NCBI GenBank assembly: GCA_023245475.1
Contig: JAHFKF010000044.1
Span: forward strand, 1 to 11,178
Reading direction: 5' to 3'
Source of the DNA: Candidatus Levyibacteriota bacterium
Lineage (GTDB): Bacteria > Patescibacteriota > Microgenomatia > Levybacterales > UBA12049
DNA: 11,178 nt
The notes under the pieces were generated by a model. That model was not told the origin of the DNA. It searched no databases and was given only the letters and a program-made list of their open reading frames with translations. The position numbers and the translations under genes were made by a program. Below are positions 1 to 5,516 of this stretch, piece after piece (the stretch's first letter is position 1; each line of letters opens with the position of its first letter).

Positions 1-728
1 AAGTCACCCCAAAATAATCCAATAAATGTGCCAAGTACTAAGAAAGGCCCAAAGGGAATTGTTCCTCCTGAAAACTTTTTTTTCTTTATCAATATCAAGA
101 GTACAGCCACAATTGCACCTGTCAAAAATGCGATATATAATCCCAAGATACTCCTTGGAAATCCCAAAAGCAACCCCATCAAGCACACATACATAACGTC
201 TCCAAAGCCCATACCACGTCCATGTGTATAACGATAGAGCAAAAAGAAAAATAAAAACAATCCAATTGCTGAGAGAATTGATGAGAGTAACACTGAAGGA
301 GTAAAGAGCGCGGTATACGCTAATATAATCACACATGCCGGAACAACAATCATAAAGGGGATAATGCCATATTTAATATCGGTAAAGAAGATAACAATGA
401 GTATCGTGACGACAAAAAGCATAAACAGTAATACATAAGGGGTGCTGTGATATGACACGAACGTAAACGCAAATAATGCAGCTGTTGTTATTTCGATTAT
501 TGGATAGTAGGCGGAGAATTGTTTATGACAATATCGACAACGACCTTTCAATAAGAGAAACGAAAAGACAGGGATTAAATCAAGTGCGTGCAGTTTATGG
601 CGACAATGCTCACAATGAGAGGATCCCCAGATGATGCTTTCTCCACGAGGCAGACGATCAATAACGACTGTCAGAAAACTTCCAAAACAAAGACTCAAAC
701 CAATAACGAAAAGTAAGAGCAACTCCAT
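1..728 (-). CDS. pilD: Prepilin peptidase / N-methyltransferase (PilD/GspO family), C-terminus cut by window edge
   Basis: This membrane aspartyl protease cleaves the leader of type IV prepilins on the cytoplasmic side and N-methylates the new N-terminus. The frame starts at the ATG at 728 and stays open to the left edge, giving 242 visible residues; only the extreme C-terminus is missing. Visible marks are an N-terminal hydrophobic helix with FGSF and a DRLPRGES segment, two CxxC zinc pairs (C39/C42 and C64/C67) of the methyltransferase-associated loop, a first catalytic aspartate D117 in TDIKYGIIP, and a second D177 in GMGFGD. Several hydrophobic segments fill the rest. The lysine usual after the second aspartate (GDxK) is a methionine here. 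It shares a strand with pilB/pilT/pilC but is separated from them by a plus-strand cassette. An extended -10 lies so close to the ATG that the transcript may be leaderless. Confidence 0.93.
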   Translation of the reverse strand, partial: MELLLLFVIGLSLCFGSFLTVVIDRLPRGESIIWGSSHCEHCRHKLHALDLIPVFSFLLLKGRCRYCHKQFSAYYPIIEITTAALFAFTFVSYHSTPYVLLFMLFVVTILIVIFFTDIKYGIIPFMIVVPACVIILAYTALFTPSVLLSSILSAIGLFLFFFLLYRYTHGRGMGFGDVMYVCLMGLLLGFPRSILGLYIAFLTGAIVAVLLILIKKKKFSGGTIPFGPFLVLGTFIGLFWGD

Positions 729-734
729 AGTTCT

Positions 735-743
735 ATTGTAACA
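735..743 (-). promoter_or_regulatory. Extended -10 promoter element of pilD
   Basis: The minus strand reads TGTTACAAT, matching the extended -10 pattern TGnTAnnnT. The hexamer TACAAT ends six bases before the pilD ATG, so initiation at the usual distance would fall on or next to the A of the start codon. No good -35 hexamer is seen, which is common for extended -10 promoters. No Shine-Dalgarno sequence precedes the ATG. Confidence 0.5.
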
Positions 744-772
744 GAACTCACTAGTTTGAGCATTTAATATAT

Positions 773-1060
773 TTATAATAACTTGTTTTTTTCAAGTTCT
801 GTCAAATAACCTAACCCCGCTGATGCTAAGAAAGTGTTTGCCTCATCCATAGTTCTGATTGCTTCTCTCTCAATAAAAATTTCGAGAATCGTAAGGACGA
901 GATGACGACTTGAGGGCATACGAGAGCCTTTTTGCCAATGGAAAAAAGTACTTTCTTCGTATTGATAGCCTTTTTTAGCAAGCGCATTACCAAATGCAGA
1001 AACCGTTTCAAACTCTGCCCGGAGGCGATACTTCTTAAATAATTCTGAAAACTTCTTCAT
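773..1060 (-). CDS. Small XRE-like helix-turn-helix DNA-binding protein, probable regulator of the adjacent cassette
   Basis: This 95-residue protein is almost entirely a helix-turn-helix domain. The N-terminal helix (FSELFKKYRLRAEF, 4-17) leads into an HTH core around residues 18-55 with the XRE-like pattern of a small hydrophobic helix, a second helix and W42-x-x-G45-x-R47-x-P49. A C-terminal EANTFLASAGLGYL element follows, resembling the EAxxLLxxAG tail of a helical HTH family I know from bacteria of this type. No ligand-binding or enzymatic domain is present. It is divergent from the plus-strand nucleotide cassette and separated from it by two copies of a palindromic motif, one overlying its own predicted -35 region; this suggests autoregulation and control of the cassette. 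It lies 44 bp upstream of pilD on the same strand, so readthrough into pilD is possible. The HTH call is confident; the regulatory target is inferred from position. Confidence 0.8.
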   Translation of the reverse strand: MKKFSELFKKYRLRAEFETVSAFGNALAKKGYQYEESTFFHWQKGSRMPSSRHLVLTILEIFIEREAIRTMDEANTFLASAGLGYLTELEKNKLL

Positions 1061-1069
1061 CTTTGCAGT

Positions 1070-1078
1070 ATTGTAACA
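1070..1078 (-). promoter_or_regulatory. Extended -10 promoter element of the HTH regulator gene
   Basis: The minus strand reads TGTTACAAT, identical to the element in front of pilD. The hexamer ends nine bases before the ATG, leaving room for only a very short leader, and there is no Shine-Dalgarno sequence. With a 17-bp spacer the -35 position falls at 1093-1098, inside the motif copy at 1085-1112, so a protein bound there should block this promoter. Confidence 0.5.
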
Positions 1079-1084
1079 AAATAT

Positions 1085-1112
1085 CTGTCAGGATTTTTGA
1101 CATATCAGTCAT
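1085..1112 (+). promoter_or_regulatory. Operator-like motif, copy A
   Basis: Copy A reads CTGTCAG, 5 nt, TTGACA, 5 nt, GTCAT. Outer half-sites TGTCA (1086-1090) and AGTCA (1107-1111) are direct repeats exactly 21 bp apart, and TGACA (1098-1102) is an inverted half-site. The same layout recurs at 1148, 2996 and 6234. This copy covers the predicted -35 region of the HTH gene. A TATAAT lies at its right end (1112-1117) but has no suitably spaced -35. Confidence 0.7.
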
Positions 1113-1147
1113 ATAATTTTATCTCTCTAAAAAAGATTAATCTTTGT

Positions 1148-1175
1148 TTGTCAGAAATCCTGACAGCCTCGTCAT
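1148..1175 (+). promoter_or_regulatory. Operator-like motif, copy B (perfect palindromic core)
   Basis: Copy B reads TTGTCAG, 5 nt, CTGACA, 5 nt, GTCAT. Its left part is a perfect inverted repeat with arms TGTCAG and CTGACA around AAATC. It begins exactly 63 bp after copy A, close to six helical turns, so proteins on the two copies would sit on the same DNA face. It is the copy nearest the mazG-like gene and probably governs the first plus-strand transcription unit. Confidence 0.72.
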
Positions 1176-1229
1176 ATTAAATCCCCATCTATTATTGTAA
1201 GCTTTTCTGATAATTAAGCAAGATTTAAT

Positions 1230-1301
1230 ATGGCATTCAATGAGGAACTAAATGAATTAGTAAGACTTGAGAAGAAGCACGACATTGGCCAGCTTGTTTA
1301 A
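1230..1301 (+). CDS. Possible 23-residue small protein or leader peptide
   Basis: An ATG at 1230 opens a 23-residue frame, MAFNEELNELVRLEKKHDIG followed by QLV, ending in TAA at 1299-1301, 14 bp before the mazG-like start. The peptide is charged and helix-prone, and it lies between motif copy B and the Shine-Dalgarno sequence of the next gene. It has no clear ribosome binding site of its own, though a GATAAT at 1209-1214 could be a -10 giving a very short leader. I recognise no family. It could be a leader peptide, a real small protein or chance; a frame of this length is not statistically compelling. Confidence 0.3.
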   Translation: MAFNEELNELVRLEKKHDIGQLV

Positions 1302-1306
1302 ACAAA

Positions 1307-1312
1307 AAGGAG
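1307..1312 (+). promoter_or_regulatory. Shine-Dalgarno sequence of the mazG-like gene
   Basis: AAGGAG sits three bases before the ATG at 1316. It is the only strong Shine-Dalgarno sequence among the plus-strand cassette genes and supports that start. The short spacing is unusual but workable. Confidence 0.6.
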
Positions 1313-1315
1313 TTT

Positions 1316-2002
1316 ATGAGTACTGAAACAAAAGTAACAGATGAACAAAGGATAAAAAGATTTCCGATAAAAACATTTCGAGAGGTGCAAGATATTCAGG
1401 CACATTTTTGCCAAATGAATAACTTTACCGATACTCCTGAGAAGATTTGGAAGTTATTGCAAGGAGAACTCACCGAATGTCAGGAAGCAATTGAGTTAGA
1501 TGATCTTGCCGAGATTAAAGGAGAACTAGCCGATATTGTCATATTTGCGGCAACGATTGCTACGATGACCCAGACAGATTTGCATGAAAGTATTACACAA
1601 TATGATACTGCCTTCAAAGAATCCGCTGATGCTAATGACGGAACGATTCTTGCGATTCAATCAATCAGGAAAGATCGTAAATCCCATGACATTGCACCTC
1701 CAATGCTGATTCAGTACCTTACGCAATATACAAAAGCAGTAGAAAGTGCTGAACAAATTCCAACAGATACCAAAGAAATTATTCATGCGGTGAGTATCAT
1801 CTCAGTTGGGGTGATAGATATAGCAAATGATTACGGTGTTAATCTCACCGATGCCATTACCCAAAAGATTGATCGGAATTACAGTAAATACAATCCATAC
1901 AAACGAAAGGAGCTTCTTGCCTCAGGACTTGATCCGCAAAAAGCATATCAAATCCAAAAAGGCCAATGGGATCGAGGACGGGATAAGCAGTTTATAAAAT
2001 AA
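1316..2002 (+). CDS. Tandem MazG-like nucleoside triphosphate pyrophosphohydrolase
   Basis: MazG-fold enzymes hydrolyse (d)NTPs to the monophosphate and pyrophosphate and often remove non-canonical nucleotides. In this 228-residue protein the first half carries the intact metal-binding signature: E51-x-x-E54 in GELTECQEA and E70-x-x-D73 in GELADIV. The second half looks like a diverged repeat. It has a possible ExxE at 143-146, but at the second position G165-x-x-D168 replaces ExxD, and the family-like tail DAITQKIDRNYSKYN (179-193) is kept; it parallels DLHESITQYD (88-97) of the first half. This suggests an internal pseudo-dimer with one catalytic half. The start is fixed by AAGGAG just upstream. 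It heads a probable three-gene operon, with only two bases before the next gene, downstream of motif copy B. The MazG call is confident; the exact substrate is unknown. Confidence 0.82.
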   Translation: MSTETKVTDEQRIKRFPIKTFREVQDIQAHFCQMNNFTDTPEKIWKLLQGELTECQEAIELDDLAEIKGELADIVIFAATIATMTQTDLHESITQYDTAFKESADANDGTILAIQSIRKDRKSHDIAPPMLIQYLTQYTKAVESAEQIPTDTKEIIHAVSIISVGVIDIANDYGVNLTDAITQKIDRNYSKYNPYKRKELLASGLDPQKAYQIQKGQWDRGRDKQFIK

Positions 2003-2004
2003 TT

Positions 2005-2400
2005 ATGGATACACACATACAACAAATCAAAGGAATACGTCCAGAGCAGCTAAGTGGCGCGACCTACAAGACACAGAGTCCAAATGGAGTTATCTTTATT
2101 ACGATCAATGAAGATGCAGAAGGAAATATTTGTGAAGTCTTTCTTAACAGTGGGAAGAACGGATCAGATATAATGGCAATTGCAGATGCTCTCGGACGAA
2201 TGATCTCACTGATACTCAGAATGCAAAGTCCGATGTCCAACGAAGAAAGGGTAGGTCATATCATAAAAGAACTCAAAGGCTTAGGCGGTTCACGACATAT
2301 TGGTTTCGGCAAAGAAACGATTAAATCATTCTCTGATGCTGTAGCAAAGATACTTGAAAGGCACTATACTACGCATAAACGAATCACTCTGAAGTCATAA
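2005..2400 (+). CDS. Stand-alone TSCPD-domain protein (ribonucleotide-reductase-associated domain)
   Basis: This 131-residue protein matches the TSCPD domain normally found at the C-terminus of B12-dependent class II ribonucleotide reductases. The characteristic run is RPEQLSGATYK (12-22), then an ITINEDAEGN strand-turn (32-41), EVFLNSGKNGS (44-54) and an ALGRMISLILR helix (62-72). A C-terminal IKSFSDAVAKILE segment (about 108-120) resembles the tail that follows in NrdJ-type proteins. No reductase catalytic domain is attached, and only one cysteine (C43) is visible, so it should not be a redox or zinc module by itself. It is translationally packed between the MazG-like and HD genes with two-base gaps and no Shine-Dalgarno. 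It may regulate or bind a reductase or nucleotide. The domain call is from motif recognition; function is inferred. Confidence 0.72.
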   Translation: MDTHIQQIKGIRPEQLSGATYKTQSPNGVIFITINEDAEGNICEVFLNSGKNGSDIMAIADALGRMISLILRMQSPMSNEERVGHIIKELKGLGGSRHIGFGKETIKSFSDAVAKILERHYTTHKRITLKS

Positions 2401-2402
2401 AA

Positions 2403-2987
2403 ATGAAAGACTTAATCAACAACTTAAAGAAGGAGATAGTTACACTTTCGAATAAACCTACATTTATTCATCATTCTTGGTTTGTAAAATATCACTTGGA
2501 GATTGTTGAAAAGATTGCACTTGAATTATGTGAGAAATATCCCCATGCGGATAAGAACTTGGTTTTAATCCTTGTATGGATGCATGATTATGGGAAGATT
2601 GTAGACTACGACCATCAATATGAAGCAACCTTAACCAAAGGGAAAGAAAAGCTAATTGAGTTTGGATTTTCAACTGAGATGACTAAAAAAATTATTGCAT
2701 ATATAAAACTCTTTGATGCAAAAGAAAATCTCTCTGCTGCCCCGATTGAGATACAAATTGTCTCTTCAGCCGATGGCGCATCACATTTTGTAGGGCCTTT
2801 TTATCATATCTTTTGGAAAGAATTTAATAAATGGTCTGATGGAGAACTCATTGCTGAAAACCTCCGAAAAGCAAAAGTTGATTGGAAAAAAAAGGTCGTC
2901 TTACCAGAGATAAAAGAAGCATTTAATAAAAGATTTCAATTCGTTATAGAAAGCTTTGGAACACTTCCCGAAAAATACCTAGAATAA
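2403..2987 (+). CDS. HD-domain metal-dependent phosphohydrolase
   Basis: HD enzymes remove phosphate from nucleotides and other phosphate esters using bound metal ions. The 194-residue protein has the full set of likely ligands: H31 in KYHLEIVEKIA, the signature pair H61-D62 in WMHDYGK, and the distal D124 in SSADGASH. It is all-helical, has no membrane segment, and consists of the HD domain plus a C-terminal helical extension. The ATG lies two bases after the preceding stop, so it is very probably co-transcribed with the MazG-like and TSCPD genes and closes that unit; motif copy D starts only eight bases after its stop. Its neighbourhood suggests a nucleotide substrate. Whether it is a 5'-nucleotidase, triphosphohydrolase or something else cannot be decided from the sequence. 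Confidence 0.85.
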   Translation: MKDLINNLKKEIVTLSNKPTFIHHSWFVKYHLEIVEKIALELCEKYPHADKNLVLILVWMHDYGKIVDYDHQYEATLTKGKEKLIEFGFSTEMTKKIIAYIKLFDAKENLSAAPIEIQIVSSADGASHFVGPFYHIFWKEFNKWSDGELIAENLRKAKVDWKKKVVLPEIKEAFNKRFQFVIESFGTLPEKYLE

Positions 2988-2995
2988 AAGATAAG

Positions 2996-3023
2996 GTGTC
3001 AGCTTTCCGTACAACTTTGTCAT
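2996..3023 (+). promoter_or_regulatory. Operator-like motif, copy D (degenerate centre)
   Basis: Copy D reads GTGTCAG, 5 nt, CGTACA, 5 nt, GTCAT, with the same spacing as the other copies. The outer direct half-sites are perfect TGTCA at 2997-3001 and 3018-3022, exactly 21 bp apart; the central half-site is GTACA rather than TGACA. It lies in the 187-bp gap before the radical SAM gene. The rest of that gap holds no gene that I can support; TATTTA at 3161-3166 could be a -10 placing transcription start almost at the ATG. Confidence 0.6.
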
Positions 3024-3174
3024 ACAGCATTCGGCTGGTGATTGAGATACGAAACTCATCATTTAGCTTTTTATGTTTTTAGACTACTATAGAGATATAC
3101 CAAACAAATTAACCCTTGCATTCTGTCCATTTGTTATTGTAACTAAATTAGATTGTGATCTATTTAAATAACTT

Positions 3175-5508
3175 ATGAGTGGGATTAAAGAAACCGTCTT
3201 AGGTCTACCATCAGTAAGGAAACGAACGGAATCTCGCGAAAGACTAGATCCTAGCAGCGTCCAGGTTATGCTTATTGGAATGCAAGGCGAGGGGGGGCTC
3301 TCACTGCCTCATGAACAAATCGGCCTTGAAATTATTGCCGGGAAATTGATACAAGACACGGGGATTACTCCGCAGATGTATGATACCCAAGCAGAACTTT
3401 CTGGTACTGGTAAAGTTAACACAGATAAACTTGCGAAATCCATCAAAGATTTTGGGAATAGTTCAACAAGACCTGATGGGAAAGCTGTCGTCGGCTTAAG
3501 TATTCCCATTCGCGGATGGGCATATACAGAATCCGTTATGCTCAAAGTTGCACAAGACCCTCCTAAAAATCCCATCACGTGGGTATTGGGAAATGCTATC
3601 CCAACCTATACAGACTCTCAATTGATACATTACAAATTTCCGGAAGCGGTAATTGTAAAAGGGGGAGGAGAAGATGCTTTGACAGACATTGTACGCAAAG
3701 TTGCTAATGGAGAGGATCTTCCCAAAGTAATTGGACCTACAATCCCGGACTTAAAAGACTACGCCCGACCATATCGTGCTTTTACGGCAGAGACACAAGA
3801 ACTCGGGGGATCGCTCAAGATACGAACATCAGAAGGATGTGAGTTTGGTGCCTGTAAGTTTTGCTCCAGGCATTTCCTCGGTGGCAAAGATTATAGAACA
3901 GTACCAGAAGAAAAAGTCGTTGATGAAGCAAGAGATCTGCTTGAGACATTCAACGCAACACATTTTCAATTAACCGATGAGGATTCCTTTGCGGGACCAC
4001 TGGAAGCAACACAACGACTTATCTCTGTCTGGAAATCAGCTGAACTTCCTCGACGGTTATCCTTTGGAGCTTCGCTTCGTGTTGAAACCATTAATATGCT
4101 CCACAAAGCAGGACTGCTTGATCAACTAAGAGAGATCGGCCTTGATCAAGTGTTTCTCGGAGTAGAAGGAGGATCAGACGATTATCTTAAGCAAATTGGG
4201 AAAGGACAAAGCATCAGAGAAGTCAAAGAAGCAGTCAAACATGTCAAAGCAAGTATCTGGCGAGATGAGCAAACTGGAGAAAAGAAACCACTCCAAATGG
4301 AAATGGGATTTATTACCTTTTCGTATCGAATGACCAAAGATATGCTTGTTAAAAATATTAAATTCCTCTCAGAAGTAGAAGCAGATGAAACAGGACAAAC
4401 ACAGAGTAATGATGTCACAAAAACATATGCACAGTATGTTTCGTCTCTCTTTAATCTGCTTGAAGTACGAGCAGGAACCCAAGATGCAAATATGGTTCGT
4501 AGTTATGTCAAAAAGGCAAACGATCCTCGGGATCGTGATCACGATAAATATCAGGTGTATCGAGATTATAAGCCTGATGAGAACTTTAGCATTAATGAAT
4601 CAACATATAACCACGTTCCATTCCTTGACCCTGAAGTGGGACGGATATATCAGCAAGCAGCAAGATTTGCACAAGCTGATGAATCTCTTTATTATGCCAT
4701 CAAAAGTCTCTCTCGCTCTGAGCAGGCTGATCCAAAGGCAAATGATGAGACTAACAAGTTTTTTCTTTCTTTGAAAGAGTTACATTTACGATTTTTACTG
4801 GAGGCTGTCGGACTCAATGATATTCCAGAAACGCAAGAAGCAGAACATGGCTTAAAAAAGAGAATAATAAACGTCTTTAGTTCTTTACGCAAAAAGCCAA
4901 GAGCAGGGAATCAAGCCAATATACAAAATGAACGACGAAAACTTATAGAGAGTATGGCAGACACGTTCGGCATAGAACCCGCAGGAGATTCTCTCGATAG
5001 TGTCAGACGCGAAATCAAAGTGTTTCTCGGGGAAGAAACAGAACGACGGCAAGCAAAGGGGAAGCAACGAGGAGCTTTGGCTGTTGTGCTTGATGAAGAA
5101 CAACGATTACTGTTGGTTCGACCAAGAAATCAAGAGACATGGGGATTCCCAGGGGGAAATATCAACCCTAGAGAGACACCAATACAAGCGGTAAGAAGAG
5201 AAGTACAAGAAGAATTAGGGACAACTATTGAATTTATCGAAGCACTACCCACCATTACAAAAAAGATTCACCATGACAAAACAACTGGCGAAAGACCTGA
5301 ATTACAATTAGATCATATGCATGTGCGCATTACTAGGCCAATTGATATCCACGCTGCGGATCATGAGATAGTTGACACACTTTACCTCCATCCTCGGGAT
5401 ATACTGAATAACAAAGTCCAAACGCAAGAAAATGTTAGATACATAGCAAAGTTTCTTTTACCAGAAGCTGATGCTTCGAGAAGTGAGCAGGTAGTATTTC
5501 AACAATAA
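3175..5508 (+). CDS. B12-binding-like / radical SAM / Nudix hydrolase fusion enzyme
   Basis: This 777-residue protein has three parts. Residues about 28-190 look like the Rossmann-type cobalamin-binding domain that precedes many radical SAM domains (PHEQIGLEIIAGKL, VVGLSIP, WVLGNAIPTYTDS, VKGGGEDAL), but the DxHxxG lower-ligand motif is absent. Residues about 210-400 are a radical SAM core with the iron-sulfur cysteines C222, C227 and C230, spaced CX4CX2C rather than the classic CX3CX2C, in GCEFGACKFC. After a helical region without recognised motifs (about 400-630) comes a Nudix domain whose box is complete: G661, E667, R675-E676, E679-E680, G682. Radical SAM enzymes make or rearrange difficult bonds; Nudix domains hydrolyse nucleoside diphosphates linked to another group. 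The fusion suggests radical chemistry on a nucleotide-linked substrate. The ATG has no Shine-Dalgarno. The UMP-kinase-like gene follows after eight bases. Substrate unknown. Confidence 0.85.
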   Translation: MSGIKETVLGLPSVRKRTESRERLDPSSVQVMLIGMQGEGGLSLPHEQIGLEIIAGKLIQDTGITPQMYDTQAELSGTGKVNTDKLAKSIKDFGNSSTRPDGKAVVGLSIPIRGWAYTESVMLKVAQDPPKNPITWVLGNAIPTYTDSQLIHYKFPEAVIVKGGGEDALTDIVRKVANGEDLPKVIGPTIPDLKDYARPYRAFTAETQELGGSLKIRTSEGCEFGACKFCSRHFLGGKDYRTVPEEKVVDEARDLLETFNATHFQLTDEDSFAGPLEATQRLISVWKSAELPRRLSFGASLRVETINMLHKAGLLDQLREIGLDQVFLGVEGGSDDYLKQIGKGQSIREVKEAVKHVKASIWRDEQTGEKKPLQMEMGFITFSYRMTKDMLVKNIKFLSEVEADETGQTQSNDVTKTYAQYVSSLFNLLEVRAGTQDANMVRSYVKKANDPRDRDHDKYQVYRDYKPDENFSINESTYNHVPFLDPEVGRIYQQAARFAQADESLYYAIKSLSRSEQADPKANDETNKFFLSLKELHLRFLLEAVGLNDIPETQEAEHGLKKRIINVFSSLRKKPRAGNQANIQNERRKLIESMADTFGIEPAGDSLDSVRREIKVFLGEETERRQAKGKQRGALAVVLDEEQRLLLVRPRNQETWGFPGGNINPRETPIQAVRREVQEELGTTIEFIEALPTITKKIHHDKTTGERPELQLDHMHVRITRPIDIHAADHEIVDTLYLHPRDILNNKVQTQENVRYIAKFLLPEADASRSEQVVFQQ

Positions 5509-5516
5509 GAATAATT

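Noticed and set aside
4..336. Minus-strand 110-residue open frame
   Set aside because: It is out of frame with the prepilin peptidase, which covers the same bases with both catalytic aspartates and all zinc cysteines and runs off the left edge.
1085..1175. Motif as a known SOS-type box (LexA or DdrO)
   Set aside because: TGTCA/TGACA arms resemble DdrO sites superficially, but the 7-bp separation and third in-phase half-site do not match that element or the usual LexA boxes, and the flanking genes are not repair genes.
773..2002. HTH plus MazG as a toxin-antitoxin pair
   Set aside because: The genes are divergent, the MazG-like protein belongs to the pyrophosphatase family rather than to the MazF toxin, and no toxin-like small protein is adjacent.
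3028..3078. Possible terminator between the HD gene and the radical SAM gene
   Set aside because: CAGC/GCTG around 3026-3038 and GATTGAG/CTCATC at 3040-3060 can pair, followed by T-rich sequence, but stems are short, one is bulged, and the T run is not adjacent.
2988..3174. Cobalamin or SAM riboswitch upstream of the radical SAM gene
   Set aside because: The gap is short and I see no conserved B12-box or SAM riboswitch helices; the recognisable content is motif copy D.
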